Below, piece by piece: positions 47,448 to 57,314 of a DNA stretch of 64,000 nucleotides. Both the position numbers and the translations under genes were made by a program. This stretch comes from Lentisphaerota bacterium. Its GTDB lineage: Bacteria; Verrucomicrobiota; Lentisphaeria; Victivallales; Victivallaceae. Numbering within the stretch: the stretch's first letter is position 1; every line of letters begins with the position of its first letter. The notes below the pieces were generated by a model. That model ran no database searches. It saw only the letters and a program-made list of their open reading frames with translations, and had not been told where the DNA came from. Where the stretch lies: assembly GCA_015061575.1 (NCBI GenBank), contig SUWF01000016.1, positions 1-64,000 of the forward strand. The letters run 5' to 3'.

Positions 47448-48650
47448 TTACGGCACTAAGACTTTATCCAGTACCCCCTGACAGTAAGATATGGCCATGC
47501 CGTAATTGGTGATGGGGATTTGAGCTTTTTCGGCGCAATGCAGCCGCCACATGGTTTCCTGCCGGTTGAGCATACAACTGCCGCAATGCACGATAAGTTT
47601 GTATTGGGCAAGGTTTTCGGGAAAATCACGTCCCGGAGCAAAGTCAAATTCCAACGCTTTGCCGGTAGCTTTTTTCAGCAGCACAGGCAGCTTGACCCTG
47701 CCAATATCTTCGCAGGTCGGGTGATGGGTGCAGGCTTCGGCGATCAGGATTCGATCGCCATCCTGCAGCGCAGATATTTGCTGACATCCACGGAGAAACA
47801 ACCGGGTGTCGCCTTTCAGCCGGGAAAAAAGAATGGAAAACGTTGTGCATGGTATCCCCGGCGGAGTAGCTCCGGTGACCATCTTGACAACCTGTGAATC
47901 GCAAACCACCAACGCCGGAGCCGGATTGATTTGTCTGATAACTTCGGCAAAGCGGTCTTCTTTGAGGACAAGGATCATGGCGTTGTGATCCAGTACATCC
48001 CGGATCGATTGCACCTGCGGCATGATCAAACGCCCCCGGGGCGCCTGCAAGTCGATCGGTACGACCATAACCACCAAATCTCCGGATCGGATCAAATCGC
48101 CCAGCAGCGGCGGCGGTTTTATCCATTGCTCCGGCAAAACTGCCAGCAGGGCTGCGCGGAAGCGATCAATAAAATCGCTGCGCAGCTCCGGGCAGCGTGG
48201 ATCAACTTGCAGCAGGTGCTGAGAATGCTGTTTTATTTGCGTTTGCAATTCCGGCGTGGGGGATTGTATATCGCAATGGGTGAGCACGGTGATCACGGGA
48301 ATTTTATGTGCTGAAGCTTTGGCAATGATTTCCAGTTCCGTTGCGCCCCAACTTTGCGGGGTTGCCACCAGCACGGCCACGTCGGATCGATCAAAGATTT
48401 TTTCTGTGCGTTTGATCCGTTCTCCACCCAATTCGCCGGGATCGTCAAATCCGGCGGTATCGATAAACAGCACTGGGCCGATCGGGGCAAACTCCATAGC
48501 TTTTTCGACCGCATCCGTGGTGGTGCCGGCCAGCGGGCTGGTAATAGCAACATTCTGGTTGGAAATATAATTTACCAGACTGGATTTTCCGGTATTGGTG
48601 CGGCCGAAAACTGCAATTTGCAGCCGCATTGATTTGGCAGTTGAATTCAT
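47448..48650 (-). CDS. hydF: [FeFe] hydrogenase H-cluster maturation GTPase HydF
   Basis: GRTNTGKSSLVNYI GTPase N-terminus, plus C-terminal CTHHPTCEDIGRVKLP and HCGSCMLNR cluster ligands. Confidence 0.94.
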   Translation of the reverse strand: MNSTAKSMRLQIAVFGRTNTGKSSLVNYISNQNVAITSPLAGTTTDAVEKAMEFAPIGPVLFIDTAGFDDPGELGGERIKRTEKIFDRSDVAVLVATPQSWGATELEIIAKASAHKIPVITVLTHCDIQSPTPELQTQIKQHSQHLLQVDPRCPELRSDFIDRFRAALLAVLPEQWIKPPPLLGDLIRSGDLVVMVVPIDLQAPRGRLIMPQVQSIRDVLDHNAMILVLKEDRFAEVIRQINPAPALVVCDSQVVKMVTGATPPGIPCTTFSILFSRLKGDTRLFLRGCQQISALQDGDRILIAEACTHHPTCEDIGRVKLPVLLKKATGKALEFDFAPGRDFPENLAQYKLIVHCGSCMLNRQETMWRLHCAEKAQIPITNYGMAISYCQGVLDKVLVP

Positions 48651-48879
48651 ATCTGACCTTTCTATAAAATTTGCCCCGTTGAGTCAAAAAAGACGCAGAA
48701 CGGCAATTTTTTTTGTTTTTTTATAAAAAATAGCACTTCATTGCAAAAAGTAAACCCAAAATAGTTGCAATTTTGGCAAAATGGCAATAATTTATCATAA
48801 TGTCTGAATTTTGCCGCATTATTTGACTGTGCAATGCTGCAAAAATATGTAAAAACAGTTACGAGGATTATTTTTGATC

Positions 48880-49599
48880 ATGACTTTGACCCGTTATGGA
48901 ATCCGTGAATGGGGCGGCGGCGGCCTGGTGGCTCTGCTGCTGCTGGTTGGTTGTTATTTTGCTGCCGTGCATGTTAATTTTTATCTGGGGTTGATACCCG
49001 GCGTATTGATAGTTTTGATCTATGGTTTTGTAGTGTTCTTTTTCCGCAATCCGCACCGGACGCTGCCATCCAATCCGGAGTTTATTTTAAGTCCGGCCGA
49101 TGGGGTGGTGCGCGATATAACGGTTGTGGATGATTTTGATCAGGCTCCCTTTGAAGGCAAAGCGCTGCGGATCGGGATATTCCTTTCGGTACTCAGCGTG
49201 CATGTGAACCGGACTCCGGCGGAAATGCAGGTGGTCAGCAAACACTATCGGGAAGGGCGCTATCTGGATGCCCGCAATCCCGATTGTGCCCGGGAAAATG
49301 AAGCGATGACCATTGCCGGTAATGCGGTGGCGGCCGGCGTGGAATTTCCGATGGCGATCCGGCAGATCTCCGGGGCGATCGCCCGGCGTATCGTTTGTCC
49401 GGTGGAGCCGGGGATCAAAATCGGCCGGGGCAAGATCTACGGTATGATCAAATTCGGTTCCCGCACGGAGCTTTATCTGCCGGTTGATGAGAAGTTTGAA
49501 ATTCTGGTGAAGCCGGGCGATAAGGTCAGCGGCGGCAGCAGTGTGCTGGCCAAAATCCGTACCAGCCAGACGGCAGCGGGAGATGGCAATAATGAATAA
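48880..49599 (+). CDS. psd: Phosphatidylserine decarboxylase
   Basis: FFRNPHRTLPSNPEFILSPADGVV, IFLSVLSVHVNRTPAEM, MIKFGSRTELYLP (GS autocleavage site). Confidence 0.94.
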   Translation: MTLTRYGIREWGGGGLVALLLLVGCYFAAVHVNFYLGLIPGVLIVLIYGFVVFFFRNPHRTLPSNPEFILSPADGVVRDITVVDDFDQAPFEGKALRIGIFLSVLSVHVNRTPAEMQVVSKHYREGRYLDARNPDCARENEAMTIAGNAVAAGVEFPMAIRQISGAIARRIVCPVEPGIKIGRGKIYGMIKFGSRTELYLPVDEKFEILVKPGDKVSGGSSVLAKIRTSQTAAGDGNNE

Positions 49600-50428
49600 C
49601 CGGGCAAAAAACTTTTTGAACCGCCGTAAAAATTATCGGGCCGGAACTTTTGCTGCCAGAGCCAAAAAACGCCTGCGCTGGCTGCCCAACACTTTGACGC
49701 TCTGTAATTCATGGTGCGGTTTTGCTTCCATACTCTGGACGCTTACGGTTTATGAGCGGTTGTCCAATACCTATGATGTATTGGCCATAAGTGCGCTGAT
49801 CATTCTCGGAGCAATGATTTTTGACGTGCTGGACGGCTTTGCGGCCCGAATGCTCAATGCTACAAGTATGCACGGCTTGCAGATGGATTCGCTTTCGGAT
49901 ATGGTCACATTCGGGGTGGCACCCGGGGTGCTTATGGCGGTAATGACCCACTGGCTGCAGGGCGTGCAGACCACTGGTCAGGTGTGGTGGACTTACTTGC
50001 TTTGCTCGATTTATGTAGGGTGTACAGCATTGCGGCTGGCAACATACAATGTCAAAGCAATGGAACAGACTGGCGACAGCAGCACTTTTCATGGCTTGCC
50101 TTCGCCGGGCGCTGCAGCGGCTATTGCCAGTTTAGTGTTGGCGATGCGGGTTTATGACCGTGATTTGAGCAATTTGGCAGCGGTGCTGCCGATTTATGCA
50201 GCTTGTTTGGGGGTGTTGATGGTCAGTCCGCTGCCCTACAAGCATTTGGGTAAATGGCTGCTTTCCCGGCGGAATAATCAGACAGTGAAAATAATTGTAC
50301 TGATCATTACGATCTTTCTGGTGGGGATTTTCCGGGAATTTGCCATTTTCAGTATAATTACACTTTATGTGCTTTCCGGCCCGGTGGGTGCTTTGTACCG
50401 TTTGATGTTGCCGGGCGGTAATAAGTAA
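49583..50428 (+). CDS. pssA: CDP-diacylglycerol--serine O-phosphatidyltransferase
   Basis: LPNTLTLCNSWCGFASI, DVLDGFAARMLNATSMHGLQMDSLSDMVTFGVAPG CDP-alcohol phosphotransferase motif. Confidence 0.94.
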   Translation: MAIMNNRAKNFLNRRKNYRAGTFAARAKKRLRWLPNTLTLCNSWCGFASILWTLTVYERLSNTYDVLAISALIILGAMIFDVLDGFAARMLNATSMHGLQMDSLSDMVTFGVAPGVLMAVMTHWLQGVQTTGQVWWTYLLCSIYVGCTALRLATYNVKAMEQTGDSSTFHGLPSPGAAAAIASLVLAMRVYDRDLSNLAAVLPIYAACLGVLMVSPLPYKHLGKWLLSRRNNQTVKIIVLIITIFLVGIFREFAIFSIITLYVLSGPVGALYRLMLPGGNK

Positions 50429-50448
50429 ATATTCCGGGAGTAGCTGAA

Positions 50449-51405
50449 ATGAATTTTTTGATTACCGGTGGAGCCGGTTTTATCGGTGGGCATCTGACTG
50501 AACGTTTGTTGGCCGCAGGACATAAAGTTGCGGTTATCGATGATTATTCGACCGGATCACCACGCAATTTGTCTGCTGTACGCAATCATCCTGATTTACA
50601 GGTGGTGGAAGATAATTTGCTGACTTCGGATAAGCTGGATGAATTGATCGAAAAAGCTGATGTAATTTATCATTTGGCCGCTGCCGTTGGCGTGGAATTG
50701 GTCGTGCATGATCCGGTTCGCACCATCCGGACCAATGTGGAAGGTTCCGCCCGGGTGCTGGAGTTGGCAGCCAGGTATCGGCGGAGAGTGATCTTAGCTT
50801 CTACCAGCGAGGTTTATGGCAAATCCACCCATCCAGAGTTTAACGAAAATGACGATCTTCTGATTGGCTGTCCGGTGCGTTCGCGCTGGTCGTATGCGTG
50901 CAGTAAATTACTGGATGAGTTTTATCTGATGGCTTATCACCGCAATATGGGGTTGCCCGGCACGGTGGTGCGTTTCTTTAACACCGTCGGCCCCCGGCAG
51001 ACCGGGCAGTACGGTATGGTGATCCCGCGTTTTGTCAAAGCGGCGCTGGCCGGACAGGCGTTGAAGGTTTACGGTACAGGTGAACAGAGCCGTTGCTTCT
51101 GTCATGTCAACGATACGGTGCGGGCATTGGTGGCTTTGGCTGATTGTCCGGATTCGATCGGCAATATCTACAATATTGGCGCTACGGAACCGGTGACGAT
51201 CATGGAGCTGGCGCAGCGGGTGATCCGGGAGTTGAACAGTTCCTCCAAGATCGAATTGATCCCATACGAACAGGCCTACGAGCATGGTTTTGAAGATATG
51301 CTGCGGCGCAAGCCGGATACTTTGGCTATACGCAGTTTGATCAATTGGCGTCCTGAACATGATCTCAGTGATATAATTGCGGATGTAGCCAGGGATTTGA
51401 GCTGA
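50449..51405 (+). CDS. NAD-dependent epimerase/dehydratase (extended SDR; UDP-sugar type)
   Basis: ITGGAGFIGGHLTERLL, YHLAAAVGVELVVHDP, STSEVYGKS, SRWSYACSK (YxxxK), RFFNTVGPRQTGQYGMVIPRFV. Confidence 0.9.
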   Translation: MNFLITGGAGFIGGHLTERLLAAGHKVAVIDDYSTGSPRNLSAVRNHPDLQVVEDNLLTSDKLDELIEKADVIYHLAAAVGVELVVHDPVRTIRTNVEGSARVLELAARYRRRVILASTSEVYGKSTHPEFNENDDLLIGCPVRSRWSYACSKLLDEFYLMAYHRNMGLPGTVVRFFNTVGPRQTGQYGMVIPRFVKAALAGQALKVYGTGEQSRCFCHVNDTVRALVALADCPDSIGNIYNIGATEPVTIMELAQRVIRELNSSSKIELIPYEQAYEHGFEDMLRRKPDTLAIRSLINWRPEHDLSDIIADVARDLS

Positions 51406-51421
51406 TTGCGGGCATGGTGTT

Positions 51422-52069
51422 ATGGCCAATAGTGATACATTGGTGGTGCTTGCGCACGGTTTTTGCCGCAGCGGAAAAAATATGCAGGTTTGGCAAAAAG
51501 CGTTGGCGGATGATTTTCCCAATATCGTTATTGCTGATATGCCGGCAAAGCACCGGAGTTTTGAGTGCTGTCTGGATAAATTGGTCAAAACTGTTGACGC
51601 AGCCGGGCCGGAACATTATCAGCAGCTTTATCTGGCCGGTCACAGCATGGGTGGTTTGCTTTTGCGGGAATATCTGGCGCTGCGCAGGCCGCAGAATGCC
51701 CGGAAACTGATTTGTGTCGGTACGCCGCATTATGGGTCAAAACTATCTGATATAGCATTGCTCATGCCGGGAGCTGGGTGGGTCTGGCCGCCGCTTTTGG
51801 CGCTCAGACGTTCCGCTCGCAAACAAATTACCGTGCCGGATATTTCCGGGTTGAAGGTCGCCGTAATAGTCGGGCGCAATAATGCTCATTGGCCGGGAAA
51901 GTATTTTTTGCCGGAGCCGGCCGATGGTTTGGTGGAAGCTTATTCAGCATTGGCACCGGATGCCGATTCTGTTGCTTATACGGATGTACCGCATGATTAT
52001 ATGCAGTATGACAGCCGGATAACTGATTTGATAAAAGAATTTTTTTTGAATGGAACTTTTAATTCATAA
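51422..52069 (+). CDS. Alpha/beta hydrolase (lipase-like)
   Basis: LVVLAHGFCRSGKNM, LAGHSMGGLLLREYL nucleophile elbow, late VPHDY. Confidence 0.75.
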   Translation: MANSDTLVVLAHGFCRSGKNMQVWQKALADDFPNIVIADMPAKHRSFECCLDKLVKTVDAAGPEHYQQLYLAGHSMGGLLLREYLALRRPQNARKLICVGTPHYGSKLSDIALLMPGAGWVWPPLLALRRSARKQITVPDISGLKVAVIVGRNNAHWPGKYFLPEPADGLVEAYSALAPDADSVAYTDVPHDYMQYDSRITDLIKEFFLNGTFNS

Positions 52070-52181
52070 TAAATCTGTTATAGAGGAGTAAAAAATAATA
52101 CATTATTAATTTGAATCAGATGGTGCTGAAGCAGGCGGCTTGAGAAGTTGCAAAAGCCCATACTCAAAAATAAATCATTGT

Positions 52182-52350
52182 TTATCCCGCTCAAATTTCC
52201 ACACCGCATTATCTGTGCAGATATGCTTTTGAAGATGAACAATACCGCTGTCCCAACAATCGAAAATGTGTTGTTAAATAAGCACATTCCGATTGATGGG
52301 ACTGGTACGCCGTGGAAAGCGTGAGCGGGATAATCTTTCGGAGTGTGCTT
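52182..52350 (+). ncRNA. Candidate structured RNA / leader with terminator
   Basis: Perfect 12-bp inverted repeat TTATCCCGCTCA (52182-52193)/TGAGCGGGATAA (52321-52332), crossed by AAGCACATTCCG/CGGAGTGTGCTT ending in TTTTTT. Confidence 0.35.
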
Positions 52351-52410
52351 TTTTGATAACCGTCCTCAATGATCGCAGCATTTACAGCTGCCATCGTATG
52401 AGGTTGTGGT

Positions 52411-52647
52411 ATGGATGAATTTGATTGCAGGCATGATGTAATTGAACAACTGGTAAAAAATCACATCGGTATGCTTAAAGCCGTGGATGAAGCCCAACGC
52501 AGCAGCGATTGGAGCAAGGTTGCAGAGTTTGCAGCATTTTGCCGGGAGGATTTGCGGCAGAGTTTGATTTGGAATATCGGGCAATATCTGCAAGAGCGTC
52601 CGCATAATCGGCGATTGGCTGAACTGCTGGAACTGCTGCAGCAATAA
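52411..52647 (+). CDS. Hypothetical small protein
   Basis: 78 aa, preceded by gaggttgtgg; acidic/helical; no family recognised. Confidence 0.5.
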   Translation: MDEFDCRHDVIEQLVKNHIGMLKAVDEAQRSSDWSKVAEFAAFCREDLRQSLIWNIGQYLQERPHNRRLAELLELLQQ

Positions 52648-52763
52648 GTAAAAAATCACTGTTTTTTTGGGGAATGATTTGACATCATCATTCTCAAATG
52701 GTAAATTAGTCAGGTAGTATAATTGTTGTATTATCTGAAAAAATTGTACTGATGAGGTTTTTT

Positions 52764-54017
52764 ATGAAAGAAAAACGCTTTGCCGCAGAAAATCTCCCGG
52801 AGGAGATTCAAGTGCTGGCTGAGGCGATGAATTGGGATGCGGATGCAATCGGCGACTATATGATTCCTGAACTCCCTTTTAGCAGACTGACCACGCCGGA
52901 TGAGTTTACTGAAAATATTCGACCTCAGCTGTTGGAGCCCTTTGTCAGTTCTATGTATGGTGCGATCCCGGAATGCTGTGAAAACGTATCTTTTAAGCTG
53001 GTCAGCGAAGCTCCTGCTTACGGTAATTTAGCCATCAGACGGGAAATCGATATAATCTGCCGCCATAAGAATGATGAACAAATTTTGCATTTACTGCTTT
53101 ATATACCGCAATGCCGCCAGGGAAAGGTTCCGGTGTTTTTTGGGTTGAATTTTTTGGGCAACCATGCTGCAACTACTGATCCTGAAGTTACTTTTTATGA
53201 TTTTGAACCTGCGCCTGATCTGTGGAGTATGCGGTACAATGATCGACGGGCAACCGCCAGTCAGCGCGGGATACAAGCACATCGGTTTGCTTTTGAAGAG
53301 GTTTTACAGCGGGGATTTGCCAGTGCTACGATTGATTACAATAATATTTATTTTGATCGCCCGGAGGGGTTTGCCACAAGTATCATGCGCTTTTTCTTTA
53401 CTCCTGAAGAGTGGCACAGCTCCAATCGGCCCAGCGGTGCAATCAGTGCGTGGGCATGGGGTATAATGCGAGCTCTGGACTGTTTGAGTGAACAACCGGA
53501 AATCGACAGCAGCAAGTTTATTGTGCATGGACACAGCCGTTTGGGTAAAACTGCGCTTTGGGCCGCAGTCAATGATCCCCGGATATGGATGGCAGTTTCT
53601 AATTGTTCCGGCACGGCTGGAGCCAAGCTGGCACACCGAAACTTTGGCGAAACTTATGCCTGGCTGAATTGCTGGTATAACTATTGGTTTTGTGGTAAAT
53701 TCGGGGAGTTTGCCGGCCGTGATCAGGATTTTCCGGCAGATCAACACTTTTTGCTGGCCGCAATTGCCCCTCGATTGCTTTATGTAAGCAGTGGCAATGA
53801 AGATATCCATGCAGATCCGCATGGCGAATATCTGGCAGCAAAATTGGCTTCCAGAGCATGGAATATTTTTGATCGTCCGGCGTTGGAAAATACTTCTTTT
53901 CCGGAATGCGGGGAGCTTATCGGCGGCGATGTCGGGTATTATTTGCGCCGGGGAGGGCATGATTTTACGCCGGAAAACTGGCAAGCACTTTTAACATTTG
54001 TGGAAAAACATCTTTAA
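52764..54017 (+). CDS. CE15-like (glucuronoyl esterase-like) alpha/beta hydrolase, no signal peptide
   Basis: FIVHGHSRLGKTALWAAVNDPRIWMAVSNCSGTAGAKLAHRNFGETYAW and late GGHDFTPENW; typical of acetylxylan/glucuronoyl esterase annotations. Confidence 0.78.
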   Translation: MKEKRFAAENLPEEIQVLAEAMNWDADAIGDYMIPELPFSRLTTPDEFTENIRPQLLEPFVSSMYGAIPECCENVSFKLVSEAPAYGNLAIRREIDIICRHKNDEQILHLLLYIPQCRQGKVPVFFGLNFLGNHAATTDPEVTFYDFEPAPDLWSMRYNDRRATASQRGIQAHRFAFEEVLQRGFASATIDYNNIYFDRPEGFATSIMRFFFTPEEWHSSNRPSGAISAWAWGIMRALDCLSEQPEIDSSKFIVHGHSRLGKTALWAAVNDPRIWMAVSNCSGTAGAKLAHRNFGETYAWLNCWYNYWFCGKFGEFAGRDQDFPADQHFLLAAIAPRLLYVSSGNEDIHADPHGEYLAAKLASRAWNIFDRPALENTSFPECGELIGGDVGYYLRRGGHDFTPENWQALLTFVEKHL

Positions 54018-54039
54018 TTTTAACTTTGGAGTATATAAA

Positions 54040-55779
54040 ATGAGTTTCAGGGTCAGCAGTGCCAACTGGCAATGGCGTTATTTTTCTGCGGCGGATATTC
54101 CGGATGTGCTCGGCAGCATTGATGGTTTTATTGAAAATGAACTGGCTTTGCCGGATGGACGGGTATTGCAGGCAGTGCCGTTCGATTTTCCTGCCGGGGG
54201 GATCATCAATATGTATGATATTATGGAGGAAATTCCTCCGGCTTTGGCCCGTAATTTGTTGATCGCTGACTTTACAGCAGATGCTCCGGGCAGTTTGTTC
54301 ATCGGGCTGGCGGCGGATTGGAAATGGATTTTTTACTTTAATGGTCAGAAACTTATAGATACATCGGTTTGCGGTAATGGCGAAGCTCCGGTGCGAGCCA
54401 CCAATCACAGTTTACAGCTGGATTATAAAGCTGGCCGCAATCAGGTGGTGTTTGAGGTCTTTGGCGGTACTTACCGGCACCCGGGACGTGATGGCGGCAT
54501 GGATGTAGCTGTGGAAATCATTGCCGGAATGTCGCTGCTTAAGTTTGAATATGAACCTTTTGTATCATTTCCGGATGCGGAGGATAATGCTGTGACGGTG
54601 ATTTTCAGCGGCAGCCGGATCTCTCCGGCGGCGGTGGAGTACCGGCTGCAGGGCAGCTCCGGAGAATGGCAGCGGATCTATGATAATCTGGGTGGACAGA
54701 TGCGCAACGACCGCAAAGTTCACCCCATCCGATTGAGTGATTTGCAGCCTGATACGCTTTATGAATACCGGTCTGTATTGCTGGATGACAGTCAGCAGCT
54801 TAAAGAAATCTATGGTGCAGTAAATACGTTCCGGACGGCGCCGGCAGCGGGTAAGCAGTTCAGTTTTGTGGCTTCTGCGGATTTGCAGAATCCGGAGACC
54901 CGCATACCGTTTCTGGAGGATCTGCTGGGGAAAAATGCGCCGCATAAAAATGACTTTTTTGCCTTCATCGGCGATTTACTCTGGACATCGGACTATGATC
55001 TTTCGGTCATGGATGAATTTATAATACCGTTCCGGAAAATCACCAATAATCAGCTGCCGCTGGTGATGGTGCGGGGCAATCACGAAATTTACGGTCGGGA
55101 GTCCAACCGTTATTTTGAATATTTTACAGCACCATATCCGGGGCGGGAAGGGTATTACCTTTTCCGCTGGGGTGATGTTTGCTTTATCGTGTTGGATTTT
55201 TGTGATGATACTGGCCGTTGTGCGCCGCCATCCACCCGGCGTATGCACGATTTTGAGCCGTACATCGCAGCTGAGGCCAAATGGCTCAAGCAGGCTGTGG
55301 AGCTGCCGATGTGCCGCAATGCCAAATACCGTATCGTTTTAGCGCACGGTATTCCGGTAGGGGATGCGCAAAAATATATGCCCAAACACGTCCGGCAGGT
55401 GATCGATCCGGTGTTTGGCGGAGCGAACCCGGTTGTGCAGATACATTTGTGGCTGGGCGGGCATGTGCATCGGCCTTTCCGCAGCATACCGCTGCAAAAT
55501 GCGTGTTACTCCATGCTGCCGCCGGATAGTTTTGCTCAAGAACCGCTGGATTGGAACGGCAGTAACTACTGCTTCCCGGTGGTAATTACCGGCGGGCCGA
55601 CTGGCAAGTTGGGCGATAATATGCAGTTCACTTCGATCCGGGTAGAGGTCGATAACGATGGTTTGACCGTCAGCAGCAGTGACCGGTATAATGTGGAGTT
55701 TGACCGTTTTACTATTGCGCCAGATGGGGAGATCAGGGAGCTTGAACGCGCTGACGAATTTAAATATTACGAATATTAA
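54040..55779 (+). CDS. Metallophosphoesterase with N-terminal beta-sandwich and FN3-like (purple-acid-phosphatase-type) domain
   Basis: FIGDLLW, VRGNHEIYGRE, VLAHGIP, LGGHVHRPF metallophos motifs; LQPDTLYEYRSVL FN3-like. Start 54040 with RBS. Confidence 0.8.
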   Translation: MSFRVSSANWQWRYFSAADIPDVLGSIDGFIENELALPDGRVLQAVPFDFPAGGIINMYDIMEEIPPALARNLLIADFTADAPGSLFIGLAADWKWIFYFNGQKLIDTSVCGNGEAPVRATNHSLQLDYKAGRNQVVFEVFGGTYRHPGRDGGMDVAVEIIAGMSLLKFEYEPFVSFPDAEDNAVTVIFSGSRISPAAVEYRLQGSSGEWQRIYDNLGGQMRNDRKVHPIRLSDLQPDTLYEYRSVLLDDSQQLKEIYGAVNTFRTAPAAGKQFSFVASADLQNPETRIPFLEDLLGKNAPHKNDFFAFIGDLLWTSDYDLSVMDEFIIPFRKITNNQLPLVMVRGNHEIYGRESNRYFEYFTAPYPGREGYYLFRWGDVCFIVLDFCDDTGRCAPPSTRRMHDFEPYIAAEAKWLKQAVELPMCRNAKYRIVLAHGIPVGDAQKYMPKHVRQVIDPVFGGANPVVQIHLWLGGHVHRPFRSIPLQNACYSMLPPDSFAQEPLDWNGSNYCFPVVITGGPTGKLGDNMQFTSIRVEVDNDGLTVSSSDRYNVEFDRFTIAPDGEIRELERADEFKYYEY

Positions 55780-55902
55780 AAATGGTGTTTCAGTTGGACG
55801 GAGGCAAAATCGGATTATCCAAAGTAAACGCAGTTGAAAAAAACTGATTTTGTGCTATTTTACTTTTCAACATTTTTTATTCATTATAAAGGATCATTGA
55901 AT

Positions 55903-57312
55903 ATGCAGCTCTTAACCAAAAAACTGTTGTTGGTGCTGACCGTTGCCGTAAGCGTATGGACGGTGACGGCAGCTGATGTTGTTAAAGAGATCAAACCGGT
56001 AAAGTATGTTTTCCTTTTTATCGGTGACGGTATGAGTATTCCGCAGCGTATGCTGGCTGAAGAATACAGCGTAAAAACCGGGCAGGGCAAGCTGGCGATC
56101 AACTCCATGCCCTATCAGGCTTTGACTACCACCAGTTCAGGTAATAAGCTAATTACTGACTCCGCTGCCAGCGGTACGGCGATCGCCTGCGGCGAAAAAA
56201 CGGTCAACGGCTGCATCGGTATGGATGTGGAACGCAAACGCAATTTGACTTCCACGGCGCAAGCGGCCAAGGATGCCGGACGCAAAGTCGGGGTCATTTC
56301 CAGTGTTACGATCAACCACGCAACTCCGGCGGCGTTTTATGCGCACAATCCCAGCCGCAGCAACTATTATCAGCTGGGGTTGGATCTGGTGAAATCAAAC
56401 TTTGACTACTTTGGCGGTGGCGGAGTTGCCAAAAATGATCACAAGAGCGATAAAAAATATCAGGGAGATATTTATAAACTTGCTTCTGACAACGGTTATC
56501 AGGTTGCCAGAGGTCGGCAGGAGATCCGGGCCGTCAAGCCCGGCAGCGGCAAGGTGCTGGCGGTCGGAGCCAGTTCGGCACTGCCTTATGCTATCGACCG
56601 TCAGGAAAGCGATATGGCATTGTCGGAGTTTGTTGAACATGCTATTGCCATGCTTGACAACGAAAAAGGTTTCTTCCTGATGGCCGAAGGCGGCAAAATC
56701 GACTGGGTTGGTCATGCTAACGATGCAGCCACCTCGCTCAAAGAAGTCATTGATCTGGATAAAGCGGTGAAAGTCGCTCTGAAGTTTGCCCAAAAACATC
56801 CTGAAGATACCCTGGTAGTCGTTACCGGCGATCACGAAACCGGCGGGCTGACGCTGGGGTTTGCCGGAACCGGTTACAAATCGTATATTGAAAAACTGGA
56901 TATGCAGAAAGTTTCCATTGAACAGCTGACTATTCAAATCAAAGAGTTGGATAAAAATAAAGACGTGGTGACTTTTGATGATATAAAAGCTTTGATCCGC
57001 AAGAACTTCAATATGATCTTTCCCGGCGATGAACGTCAGTCGGAAAAGCAAATCTTGTTGGGCAGCGAAGATGTCAAACGCCTGGAAAAAGCTTTTAAAC
57101 GGCAGTTCCCCAAAGGCCGTTACCATGGCAAACCTGCTTTGGGTAACGAAATCGTCCGTTGTTTCAACAGTCAATGCGCATTGGCGTGGACCACTGGCGG
57201 GCACACCTCCATGCCGGTATTGACTACTGCTTACGGCAAGTGCGCATGGATGTTTACGGGCTTTATTGACAATACGGATATATCCAAGAAGCTCAAGCAA
57301 GTTGTCCGCTGA
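55903..57312 (+). CDS. phoA: Alkaline phosphatase (PhoA family), exported
   Basis: Signal peptide MQLLTKKLLLVLTVAVSVWTVTA; VFLFIGDGMSIPQ; ITDSAASGTAIACGEKTVNG; VVTGDHETGG; TTGGHTSMPV. Confidence 0.93.
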   Translation: MQLLTKKLLLVLTVAVSVWTVTAADVVKEIKPVKYVFLFIGDGMSIPQRMLAEEYSVKTGQGKLAINSMPYQALTTTSSGNKLITDSAASGTAIACGEKTVNGCIGMDVERKRNLTSTAQAAKDAGRKVGVISSVTINHATPAAFYAHNPSRSNYYQLGLDLVKSNFDYFGGGGVAKNDHKSDKKYQGDIYKLASDNGYQVARGRQEIRAVKPGSGKVLAVGASSALPYAIDRQESDMALSEFVEHAIAMLDNEKGFFLMAEGGKIDWVGHANDAATSLKEVIDLDKAVKVALKFAQKHPEDTLVVVTGDHETGGLTLGFAGTGYKSYIEKLDMQKVSIEQLTIQIKELDKNKDVVTFDDIKALIRKNFNMIFPGDERQSEKQILLGSEDVKRLEKAFKRQFPKGRYHGKPALGNEIVRCFNSQCALAWTTGGHTSMPVLTTAYGKCAWMFTGFIDNTDISKKLKQVVR

Positions 57313-57314
57313 AG

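Noticed and set aside
52078-52394. Minus-strand ORFs (69 and 61 aa) in the intergenic region
   Set aside because: Overlapping short frames with no RBS or recognisable family; inverted-repeat structure explains the region better.
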